The position numbers and the translations under genes were made by a program. The notes beneath the pieces were generated by a model. The model searched no databases and was not told the DNA's origin. It worked only from the letters and a program-made list of their open reading frames with translations. 64,000 bases of DNA from Ryuthela nishihirai. Lineage: Eukaryota > Arthropoda > Arachnida > Araneae > Heptathelidae. The stretch spans positions 14,645,901 through 14,709,900 of the forward strand of contig JAWZYU010000013.1 of the NCBI GenBank assembly GCA_038380435.1. The letters run 5' to 3'. Shown piece after piece: positions 54,170 through 63,920 of this stretch; within the stretch, counting starts at the first letter, position 1, and each line of letters opens with the position of its first letter.

Positions 54170-56225
54170 GTATTGACCTTTACCTTTCCATCTGGTCTCT
54201 TGCAAGCCTAGAATATCTAGGTTATAACACTGGAATTTCTGTGTGAGGATGTCAAGAGAATAATCTCTATGCAAAGTTCTCATATTCCAGTATCTGTAAA
54301 GAGAAAATTATTAGTAAATTTTAAAAAAATACTATGTTTATTGAGGTAGGTCCAACAATATCAACAGCCCCCTAATCAGAGGCATGGGGCAAAGACTTGT
54401 TCTCTCACAACTAAAGGCTGAAGCCACCCATGTTGATAAGAATTTCAGGTGCCACCTTTTCAAGTGAACCTTTTCACAAAGTGGAATCTAGATATAAACT
54501 GTCTTGCCTGAGACACATTACTCCAGTGTAGGATTGGTGATGCCCAACTAGCTAAGTGAGGGTTCAGATACCTGCAATGGCCTCTGATCAGGATTATCCA
54601 CCAGCTGATATAAGGTATCTTGTGCCTCTGTTCACTTACGGCTGGCAACCCACAGGCAAACAGAAAGTACAGTGGCAACTTTTCCCTTGACAGAAGCTCA
54701 TAAACACAGCTAGTCCAGGATCCATAATCAAACTCAAAGCCATAAACCAGTCCAGTCTAGTGGGTATAAATGGTCATCATTAGGATCCTGTGAATTTGAC
54801 CACTCCTCATCAGGATAGGAAAAAAAGTGGCCATGGATGACCAGATTTGTAGGCCACACTGCTCTGGCAACTATCCCCTTCCATTCCTTTCCAAAAGAGA
54901 ATATCTCTTTTAAAAGGTACTAACAGCCTGCACCATGAGAAGGTGGAATTGGACATAAGGTGCTAAGCCTGGCTGGTTCTGTGCATCATCAGTGAGAATT
55001 GGTACACAGCTCTCCTTCCAGTTTATGCCTAGCTACCATTTACAAACCTAATTTTAAATTTCTCTTTTCAGGGAGGGGGGGGGGGGATGGAAAGCATCTC
55101 CAAGGTGTAGGTTTGCTTCTCAGCAAACACACCAGTGATGCTCTTCTAGGATATGACTGCATTAATGAAAGTTTTTTTACAGCTAAATTTTAAACAAAAA
55201 TTAAAGACTTGAATGTCATCTGTTGTTATGCTAGCACTGAGGACTCTGATGAGGACAAACAACAGAGAGAACCTCTGGAAAAATTCTCTTTAAATTGCCT
55301 TATATTTAATTTTTGGATATGTTTTGCAGACAACTTCAGAATATTTTGAATTCTGCCAAGAAAGGAGATATTTCTCTTGTGCTAGGAGATTTCAGTGCTA
55401 AAGTTGGTAATGACCCTGACATTTGGTCAGGAGCATAAGGTCCCTCCAATGGCAATGGAGAACATATCCTACAGGTAAGTAACCTTAACACTTTGAGAAT
55501 AACTAACACATACTGCAAACACTAAGACATTTAAAAATAAACATGGATTTTGCCTGATGTGCTGCATAAGAATATGATCAATAATATTTTAATTAACAGC
55601 AAAGGGGCTAGTTTGGTTAGGAATATCTGACCATAAGGGGATCCGAAATTGGGTGTAACCATTACCTGGTCAAAAGTGTCTTGCAGCTGAAGCTTAAGAA
55701 ATGTTGTGCTAAGGTTAAGAGAATTATTTTTAACACTGGAGGTCTGAAAGATTTAGATATAGCCAAGCATACCATGATAGGCTACTTAGTAATTATGACA
55801 GTTGTCATTTGCCTACTGCTGAAGTTGAGAAAAAATAGGACCAGATTAAACAGGATTTTCTTGAAACCAATAGTACTTTTTTAGGTAAAAAGGAACAGAG
55901 GAAACAAAATTATTTGAGTAATAAGAATATGGAACTTATTTCTGAAAGAAGGAGGTGCAGGAATAATATGAATCAACACTATATCAGTCCTAGCAGATGG
56001 GATTAGTTAACAGCTGATAAGAAACTTTGGCATGATAGATTTAGTCCTTTTGGCAAATGATGTTGATGAGATGAACTCTTTCATTCGAGCTGTTGATGAG
56101 ATTGGTAGCAGAGTAGGTTTGGTTAGAAACAGAGAGAAAACCAAAGTGTTGAAAATTGGTCAGGCAGATGGTTCTTCAGTTGTTTTGAATGGCTGCACTC
56201 TTGAGAAAGTATGTCAGTTTAATTA
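54170..56225 (+). mobile_element. LINE-B insertion with 5' inversion (twin priming)
   Basis: 54170-55042 is the 5' leader and endonuclease start in minus orientation, ending at CAGATGGAAAGGTAAAGGTC when read along the element. 55048-56225 continues in plus orientation from TAATTTTAAATTTCTCTTTT. In the intact copy these breakpoints are adjacent (about 17050-17075), so only about a dozen bases are lost. The plus part covers the rest of the endonuclease (LLLSKHTSDALLGYDCIN, LVLGDFSAKVGNDPDIW), then jumps (deletion near 56020) to LVLLANDVDEMNSFIRAVDE and stops at VCQFNY. Confidence 0.85.
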
Positions 56226-56945
56226 TTATACATGCATACATACAAAATCCTCATGCAGCCATAGGTTACGGAGGTCCAACCAGACTGTGTAATTTTCCTC
56301 TCCAGGTGTTCTCTTTTGAGCTACAGCTGCTGCATTTGGCCACTCCTGGCCAATTCTAGCAAGGTCTTGTTTGCCATTGTCTGCCCATCGCCTCATAGGT
56401 CTCTCTCTGCACAATATGCCGCTCAAAAGAGGTTGATGACTCCTTCTAACCTCATCTTTAGTTACAAAGTCAAACTACCTAATGCCCAAGATACTGTGTA
56501 AGCATCTACAATCAAAGGCATCAAGTTTCTTGTTATCCTGCTTGCAAAGGGTCATGTTTCACTACCATAACTAACCTTAGAAAAAACCAAACTATTATAC
56601 AGTCTAAATTTAGGCTTTAGATGTGTACACCTATTTCTCCAGACACTCCATAGGTTTCTAAAAGTCCCAGAGGCAATCCCTATTCACCTGTTAATATCAT
56701 GCTGCACATCACCAGTATCTGTTATATAACTCCCAAGATAATTAAGCTGAGACACTTACTCAATAGTAAAGCCATTTAAAGCAAGTGAAGCACCATCTGC
56801 CTGACCAATTTTCATAACTTGAGTATTTTCTCTGTTTATCACTAAACCTACTCTATTAGCAGTCTCATCAACAGCCCTAATGAAGGAATTCATCTCATCA
56901 ACATCAGTAGCTAACAGGGCCAAATCATCTGCATAATCTAAATCA
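56226..56945 (-). mobile_element. LINE-B 3' fragment, 5' truncated
   Basis: Minus-strand 3' end starting with GCAGCCATAGGTTACGGAGG. It reads up through the FGHV region (with a deletion), YLGSY, KVMKIGQADG and DLDYADDLALLATDVDEMN near 56945, where it breaks off into unrelated GGGTGGGTGG sequence. It lies against the plus-strand copy, so opposite orientations of the same family meet at 56225. Confidence 0.82.
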
Positions 56946-58227
56946 AAAAATGGGTGGGTGGGTGGCAGTTGTTTTGATTTGCATAAAGCTGCACTGGTCA
57001 TAATATTTTGGCTCTTCAGTGTATGTGTGTGTGAACTGAACAAACAAAGTTTTAGTTCTTTACACTGTTGTTTAGCACCTACTCAAGCATTTTATAGTCC
57101 ATCAATATATTTTATTGTCTTTAAGGACACTGATTTCCAAGAACCTATCACTACTTATCAAATTATTTCTTTCTCCAGAAGGAAATTAATAATTTACTAG
57201 CAAGTGTTTACAGTCATCTGTGTACAGATCAGAATTCATCCATTACATACATATTTGATATCATAATGAATTCCATGTGTTATTTCATGAGAGAGTTAAA
57301 GAGTGAATAATTTATCAGGTCCATTTGCTACTGCTATTTATGCTCATTAATTGGTCTAGGTTTTTTCTTTGCCTCTCTATTTTTGTTTGCTTACTTCATC
57401 GTGTTAATAATTTTTTCAGTGTGGCATATATTGCGAAAAACAATTGCTTTTCCTAACATTATAACTTCCTTATAAAAATTAATGATGAAAATTTCTTTAC
57501 TATTTAATGATAATTAACTTTGGTAAAGTGGATTTGTATGTTTAATTCTCATTGTTAAGATTCTTAACCATCACAAAATATATCAACAATGATGCTGAAC
57601 ATTTCCCCGTTGTAACCATTAAATCACTGCTAGATAACAATGATGTTTTGAATGTCACACAATGACACATAACCAAAATTTGTTAGTGTTTTTAATAGAT
57701 ATTAAGAGAGTTTTGCTAGCAAACACATATGTAAAGTAAATGACAAGACACAGCAATTGCAAGGCAAATGCGATTTTTATAGGTTTCTACATTAAATACA
57801 ATATTGTCAAATAATGGCAGTGTTTAATCTATTTTAAAAAGAGTCATCTTAGGATTATAATAGGATCTTTATATTATATGAACACTGCTATACATGGGGC
57901 CACAGCTTAACAGAATGGACATTGGTGGAAGAATTAATGCAGACTCAGTCTGACTTTTAGTTGTTAAATAATAAAAATTGGGCCTGAAAGAGTTAATATG
58001 ATATTAGATTAATAACTTTTATGTAATTATTAAAATATTGATATAATAAAGACAATTTATGTAAAAGTGTAGTTTTTATGTGTGTGAAAAAGGGTCAAGA
58101 TCTTTATATTATATGAACACAGATATTTATTGCTTATTTGCCAGCAATTAGTATTTGGATTTTGATAATTATTATTGATATTGACATAAATGCTATTTTA
58201 ATCAAACTCTTCCCCTTTTTTTACTAG
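56946..58227. other. Intronic sequence before exon 8
   Basis: AT-rich, no elements assigned. A repeated phrase (ATCTTTATATTATATGAACAC) occurs at 57866-57887 and 58100-58121. It ends CCCCTTTTTTTACTAG (58212-58227), the acceptor. Confidence 0.5.
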
Positions 58228-58400
58228 AAGATGGATTGCTACTGTTTCAAGAAAAAATCCTTTGCAAATTTGGCTTTCTCCCATATCGTAATCCAGTTAC
58301 ATCAAACCCACCCCAATATGTTCATATAAGTGGCAGTATGTTTGTGATGATTCCTATTCACCAAAAACAATCAAAGAAAAATGAAGGGCCAAGGAAACAG
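58228..58400 (+). CDS. DEPDC5: DEPDC5/Iml1 exon 8, last in the window
   Basis: A 173 bp exon between TTTACTAG and GTTTGG. With the base from exon 7 it reads EDGLLLFQEKILCKFGFLPY, then RNPVTSNPPQYVHISGSMFV and MIPIHQKQSKKNEGPRKQ. The LFQE.I..+FGF, PQY.H..G..F...P pattern matches the late C-terminal part of DEPDC5. It ends in phase 0. The donor GTTTGG is unusual and should be checked. The final exons, with the W-x-Y and FxDFCxN-type end, lie beyond 64000. Confidence 0.92.
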
Positions 58401-59345
58401 GTTTGGGACATTATTTGTAATAATAAATATAAAAAAATATAATTTGCATGTATAAAAAATTAAGAAATGAAGGGCTAAGGGTTTTTTTTTTTTATTATAG
58501 TTAGAATTAATGTCTGAATTATTAAAATTTATATTAATAAATATAGTAAAAAATTTTATATTATTATTATTTTATTATTTGCGACATAGGACAGAGAAGA
58601 ATCCTAGAAGCTACTCCTAGCTTTTACAGGCCTTCTCATACAAGGACATGCCTAGCTAAGACTGAAGTCACTGCTGACCACTGCCTTAGTTAGAGCTAAC
58701 ACAACACACAAAGTTTGCCTTGCTGGAACAGTCGCTAGCTGCCTAACCACTATGCCAGAATGTGTTTGTATGCCACTATGCCAAAATGTGTTTGTATGTA
58801 TGGGCCAGAGGGGGGGGGGGGGGGGGTAATGATTAACTCCACTCCAAAACCTAGAAGGCTGAAACTTTGCATGAATACTTGGGAAGATCTAAAGATGTAC
58901 ACCTTGGGTGTATTCTTTTTTTTTTTCTTTTGCGTTTTTTCCCTGCCTAGGTGAGTTTTCCTGAATTTTCCATAGAGTTGACATTATGGTTCTCTTCAAC
59001 GTTGTTAGAAATTAGAATAACGTGCACTTGCCTTTTTCACTTTTAATAAAAAAGAAACATGTAAGGATTTTATATTCCTGAAAAAAAAAAAAACAAATGT
59101 AAAATTGTTTGTGGTGACATCATAGCATAGCAGCAGTTTTCAGTGCTCTGTAATTCTACAGATATTTGACTGATTGTTTATAGTTACAGTTTTTAGCTGC
59201 CCTAGCTCAGGGTTAAACCCATTGTGAGCATCCAAATCTCTGTGGGTGGTACTATCACATTGGCTACCTTGAAAGTTGCGAATAGAGTCATACATTATCA
59301 GTGGAGAATGGGAAAGTTCCAATGGACAGAGATGTTTTGCGTCAA
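58401..59345. other. Intronic sequence with a SINE-2-like repeat and a G run
   Basis: About 58630-58770 resembles SINE-2 on the minus strand (CTGGCATAGTGGTTAGGCAG, then a CTAGCGACTGTTCCAGCAAG arm). A 15-16 bp G run is at 58811-58826 and a T run at 58916-58926. Nothing else was assigned. Confidence 0.45.
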
Positions 59346-59720
59346 ACATTTGGTGGGTTGTTAAGTTGTTTTATCTCTGAGCAGCACTTTTTTGTGCACA
59401 GTGGGCTAAATGGTCAGGTCACAAGGGTTCGGAGAAAGTTTGAGGAGGGGATCCATTGTAGAGCTGTTAGGAAACAGATGGTAGCCTCTTGTCAAGGCCA
59501 TCTGGCATGTTGTTTAATGTGCACAAGGTATGGCTCTCCTGCACATGGGGCCACAGAACCCATTTTCCAAGCCCATTGGTGTCTCCATTCTAACTGAGGA
59601 CAGGTTGAGGATTTAGTGGAGATAAGTCTTAATGCTGGTACAGGTGAGACTCAAACCTGAGAACTAAAGATTAGGAGTTTGGTATACTACTGACTGAGCC
59701 AACACCTTCCCCTTTTGGTA
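59346..59720 (-). mobile_element. SINE-1 copy, minus strand, diverged
   Basis: The complement of the SINE-1 3' end (GTTGTTTTATCTCTGAGCAG) is at 59356-59385. The GCACATTAAACAACATGCC core lies near 59510-59530 and the tRNA-like head with GGCTCAGTCAGTAGTATACC at about 59685-59705 (minus). It is the only SINE-1 copy in this orientation. No target duplication was found. Confidence 0.85.
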
Positions 59721-59775
59721 GGATGTAGCTGTTATTGGCATAAGCATGCAGACACCAATATACATATTTTAATTT

Positions 59776-60251
59776 AAAATATAATCACTATCCGAGCTGT
59801 TTTATTATTGTTTTAATAAATCAAAGTAGCATTTCGATCAGTGAATACAGGATAGTAGGAATGTTAGTCACTTCTTGTAGTAATATATGAGAAGTAAGTC
59901 CTTTCCTGTTGCCAAATCACACGATATTTAGATCATGGTAACTTGACATGTTTCGACTATTAACGTCTTCTTCAGAAGTTGGGTAAACAGTTCTGACTTC
60001 TGTTTACTGTTTACCCAATTTATGAAGAAGACATTAATAATTGAAACATGTCAAGTTATGGTGGTCTAAATATCATTGTGTGGCCCATGCAACAGGAAAG
60101 AACTTACTTCACATATTACTACAAGAAGTGACTAACATCCCTACTATCCTGTATTCACCAATCGAAATGCTATTTTGATTTACTAAAACAATAATAAAAC
60201 AACTCGTAGTGATTATATTTTTAGTATAGCTCAGCTGTGTTAAATCTGTTA
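59776..60251. mobile_element. PLE-2 copy 2: palindromic Penelope-like termini
   Basis: The arms 59776-59985 and about 60008-60222 are inverted copies that meet near 59998. Shared blocks: GGATAGTAGG(A/G)ATGTTAGTC, GACATGTTTC, GTCTTCTTC. The right arm extends about 30 bp further to 60251 (CAGCTGTGTTAAATCTGTTA), matching the start of the copy at 14697. It contains only the 3' ends (hammerhead-like motif and UTR), with no coding frame. Confidence 0.78.
59940..59980 (-). ncRNA. Hammerhead-like ribozyme motif, PLE-2
   Basis: On the minus strand: stem I 5' strand AACTT, core CTGAAGA, one extra A, stem II GAC/GTC with a 7 nt loop, GAAA, palindromic stem III ACATGT, C at the cleavage position, then AAGTT, which pairs perfectly with AACTT. 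This is the best-kept of the four PLE-2 motifs. The others (about 14820-14860, 15415-15455, 60014-60054) carry changes in stem II or GAAA. The extra base after the core is shared with PLE-1. Confidence 0.55.
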
Positions 60252-60732
60252 TGCATGTGTTTTCTGCTGTGGCATGGTGACATAATGGGTGTAGTAATTT
60301 AAATATGCAAATTATTGAGGTAACTTTCATCAACAGATTTTGGTGTCAAGTAAAGCCCCAGATTCTTCACTCATCCCCAAATTTGATATGCTGGTTTCTG
60401 TATGTCTCCATGTTGTGGGATGGGATTAGCCTCTTTTTGAATGCTGGAGACTGGCAATGGTGGGGAAGGCAGAGACATCACCTCTGCTACATTGTGATTT
60501 TGGCAGGAAAAGCTACCAATGGAATGGCAAAAGAAGCACCCAATCATGTTTGATTCTAAATGGTGTAGAATGTACTGTTCTATGATTCCTAAATACAAAT
60601 AATGGAGACACTTGCATCATTCATTATGATGATTAACAATGTATTCATTAGTATTTAAATAATATGAAAGACAAAATATAATGATTATGCTTTGAAATAT
60701 TAAGAGTAAGTATATTTATTTCAGAACCTAGG
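60252..60732. other. Intronic sequence, nothing recognised
   Basis: No element assigned. The frame 60371-60598 shows no domain. Confidence 0.4.
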
Positions 60733-61860
60733 CAATGCCAGCTAAATGAGAGAACATTATGACCATCTGCCTTATAATAGTATGTTGGTCACCTTTTGCC
60801 ACGATAACCACTTGCATCCAGCATAGCACTGATTCCACTAGACCACAGAAGGGTGTCCTCAGGCATTCTGTATCAGCTGGACAGAATGATGTCGCAGAAT
60901 TACACGTACAGTGTACTGACATAGGCCGGTGAATGCTGTGTTTCACTGCAGCCCACAAATGTTAGATGGGATTCATGTCAGGGGAATTTGGCAGCCAAGG
61001 GAGTGTACAAAATGCTTGAATGTGATCCTTGAACCATTCCTGCTCAATTTGGACCTTGTTACTTGGGCATTTTCTTGCTGAAAGAGTCCAGTGCCATGCA
61101 GATACATGGTTGTCATGTATCAACAGGTCCTACAGTGTACACATCCTACAGTGCCTAAGTAGGATGTGTTCAACAGGGATGAGGGAGCCCTGTGATGCCC
61201 ATGAGAACAATCTTCGTATCATGATAACGCTACCACCGTCCAGTTTCTGTCCAACCGTGCAGTCTGGTTACAGCTGTTCACTTCATGGTGGGCAATAAAG
61301 ACCCATCTGTCCAGACCTTCCGCATTGGAATCTGGACTCATCCAATGCCCAGTCACGGTACTGGTATGCCTGCTGCAGGCAGAGCTGTCGATGATAGTCA
61401 ACATTGGCATTTAAATGGGCCGCCAGCTCCAAAGGCTTGGAAATGTTTCTCTGTGTATTGTTAATTGGAGGTTCATAAGCTGTCTAATCTCCCAGACAGC
61501 ATGTACCAACTGGTATTCACCTCAACTATTAACAAATGATGTTCTACATTTTCCAGCATGTTGGGTGGAAGTGTGTCTGTCCCTCTTCAGACCATTCCCA
61601 CCACACCTTCACTACAGCACCTTTGAACAGCCAACAATGTGTGTGGTTGCCGAGATGCCCTGCCTTTCTCTCACCAATAATCATTCCTTGTTCAAACTAT
61701 GACAGATACTTCCCTTTCCCCGTTATATGGGCTTTGTACTGATGAACTGACATGCTGTGCCCTTGCTGTCTATATTCCACACAGGTGGGTGACATCACTG
61801 ATATGTGTTGTTACATGGAGATGGAAGTTCATAATGATCTGGCCCATGAGTGTATACAAT
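60733..61860 (-). mobile_element. Tc1-like DNA transposon, decayed
   Basis: The ends carry ACATTATGACCATCTGCCTT on the left and ATCATTATGAACTTCC read inward from the right, both like the CATAATGTTATGACC termini of a widespread animal Tc1-like family. Minus-strand transposase text: DESRFQCGRSGQMGLY near 61310, GGSVIMIRRLFSWASQGSLI near 61190, LFQQENAQV near 61060 and a closing CGLVESVLCWMQVVIVAKGD near 60800. Catalytic D of DESRF kept, D of FQQDNA changed to E. Several stops. Confidence 0.75.
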
Positions 61861-61869
61861 ACACTAGTG

Positions 61870-62945
61870 TTCACGAAAATCATAGCACCAAGAGGGACCA
61901 TCAAAACATACTCATTTTGGAGTTCCATGTAGCTTTATTGTAATTATAAATAATTACAATATGGAGGTAATTGGAGAGTTACATACCAAGTTGTTTAATA
62001 ATGACTGTGTCCATCTTTTGCTTGTATGACCTGCTGTACACAGCAAAGCATGGAGCCAAACAAATGTTTGATCTGGATTGTGGAATAGCCATCCAAGCAC
62101 TGTGCACTCATGCCTAAAGTGCATCTACATTTTCTGGGATGTCTAATATTGCTGCAACCTCTGTTTGACCGTATCCCATATGTTTTTGATGGATGACAAA
62201 TCAGGGGATGTAGCAGGCCATGGAAGTATATGCACATTATTTTGTCTTGGGTATTCAACAGTGGCAGCAGCTGCATGGGGTCTTGCATTGTCCTGCTGAA
62301 ATATATGTGGGACAGTTTGTAAGTATAGAAAAGCTATTGGCTCTAAAATGTCCTGGATATAACGAGCACTGGTAATGGTTCTGTGCATCCGTACTAGGGC
62401 AGATTTGCTCTCATAAACTGATTGCATCCCACACCATAATCCCACATGTTAGTGTTGCATGCCTGGTCTGAATATAGTTCTCTTGGTTTGAATACACTCC
62501 TTCTGCCATCGGATTCAAACAGATAGAAGCGGGATTCATCAGTAATGATATCATACCATTTGTCATACCACTGCCATCGCTCAATGCACCACTGTAATCT
62601 GGCTGCTTTGTGTTGGGTGTCAGAGGCAGTCTTAGCAGTGGCCAGTGGGTATGCAATAAATGGCATCAAAGTGTTACTGTCGATATTGTAAGATGTGTTG
62701 CTGACCTCTACTGTTGGGCCAAGGCTGTCAAGAGGGCAAAGTGATCTGTTATAGCCAACCTCCAAAGATGGCAGCTTTCCAATGGGGTTGTCTGTGGGCA
62801 AGGTCCAGGATCTTTCTAATGTGTTTGCTGCCCATCTTCAAACCATTCTCTGCACAACAGATATTGCACAACAGATATTTCCAATTTATTTGTTAAAATT
62901 ACTCTATGCTGAAACAATCCCCTGATTTAAACTCAATGTTTTAAT
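61870..62945 (-). mobile_element. Tc1/mariner-like DNA transposon, second family
   Basis: Minus-strand frames 62394-62801 (QWCIERWQWYDKWYDIITDE-SRFYLFESDG) and 62143-62445 (IFQQDNARPHAAAATVEYPR and PATSPDLSSIKNIWDTVKQR). DESRF and QDNARPH keep two catalytic aspartates. The third acidic residue in the SPDLxPIExxWD box appears as Lys (SSIKN), so the enzyme is dead. A frameshift separates the two frames. It lies directly beside the element at 60733-61860. Ends were not resolved. Confidence 0.75.
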
Positions 62946-63202
62946 AAGAAAGAGTGCCTTCTCTCATGCCAACAATATGGACTCTGTCAAATTTGCTCAC
63001 CTTGAGATACATAGGTCATATTAGTCAGCATGGCATACCTTAACAACACCTGCACAAGAACTGATAAGCTGAACTCAGCTAAAACCCCTTTATGATGAAA
63101 AAAACATTTCATTCTGAATAATAAAACAACAGAAATTCAAAGTGAAATGAAGGCTACTTGAGCCTAATTTTAAAAAATGGTAAATTATCTTTGGAACTTT
63201 AA

Positions 63203-63920
63203 CCCTTCCCATGTCCAGGTTGTTTATATACATTAACAGAATCTGAGAATGTCTGTATCAAATTTTTGTAAAAAAAAAAATTGATGTTTGGAAAATTTTA
63301 TATTATTTAGGCTTGAAAAATAATACTTTCTTTTTTCATTTGATGCATATTTTATTAAAGCCATCTGATAGCCATTTTTTAGATCTGGTATATGGTATTG
63401 CCAATTTATTTGTTAAAAATTACTCTATGCTGAAGCAACCCCCTGATTTAAACTCAAGTTGTATTTGAACTATTATCAACAAATTTTTCCTTAAAGTTTC
63501 AAAAATCTCCTGAAATTTATTTAAAAAAACTGCTATTTTTAAAACCACAAGATTTTGGAAGAAGATCCCCTTCTCTCACCCTGGCAAAATTTCATTTTAT
63601 TTTAATTAGAAGTTTTTAAGTTTATATTGAATTCTATTATTATTCTATAGTCACATTCTGGTATATAGCGTGACCTATTGCTGTTGATTGCTAATTTTTT
63701 TATAAGTTCTAATGTTGACTTGTTTATCTGACTTATTGCAATTGGCAGAAAGCCTGGACTTTTCTCAAAATATGGTCACTGAGAAAATTATAAAAAGAAA
63801 GTAATTTTCTTGTTTGAAGTAAAAAATTCTTTTTTTTACTATTCAGAAATAAATAGCCTTTCTATTCATATGCATTATGATTATTTCTGTCTATTAGTTT
63901 TTTTTAATGAATTTTTGTTT
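63203..63920. mobile_element. TTAA-flanked piggyBac-like element, copy 2 (reverse, shortened)
   Basis: Begins CCCTTCCCATGTCCAGG after TTAA (63199-63202). It then follows the complement of 21364-23589. Shared blocks include CTGAAGCAACC, ACTATTATCAACAAATTTTT, AAATCTCCTGAAATTT, TTGACTTGTTTATCTGACT and CTATTAGTTTTTTTTAATGA. About 1.5 kb of the longer copy's interior is missing. It is broken at about 63921 by a PLE-like end. Confidence 0.8.

Noticed and set aside
54170..55042. Separate minus-strand LINE-B insertion
   Set aside because: Its breakpoint matches that of the adjacent plus-strand part to within about a dozen bases, so a single twin-primed insertion is simpler.
58760..58954. 64-codon frame with a Gly run
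   Set aside because: Translation of a G run and a T run, with no domain or splice context.
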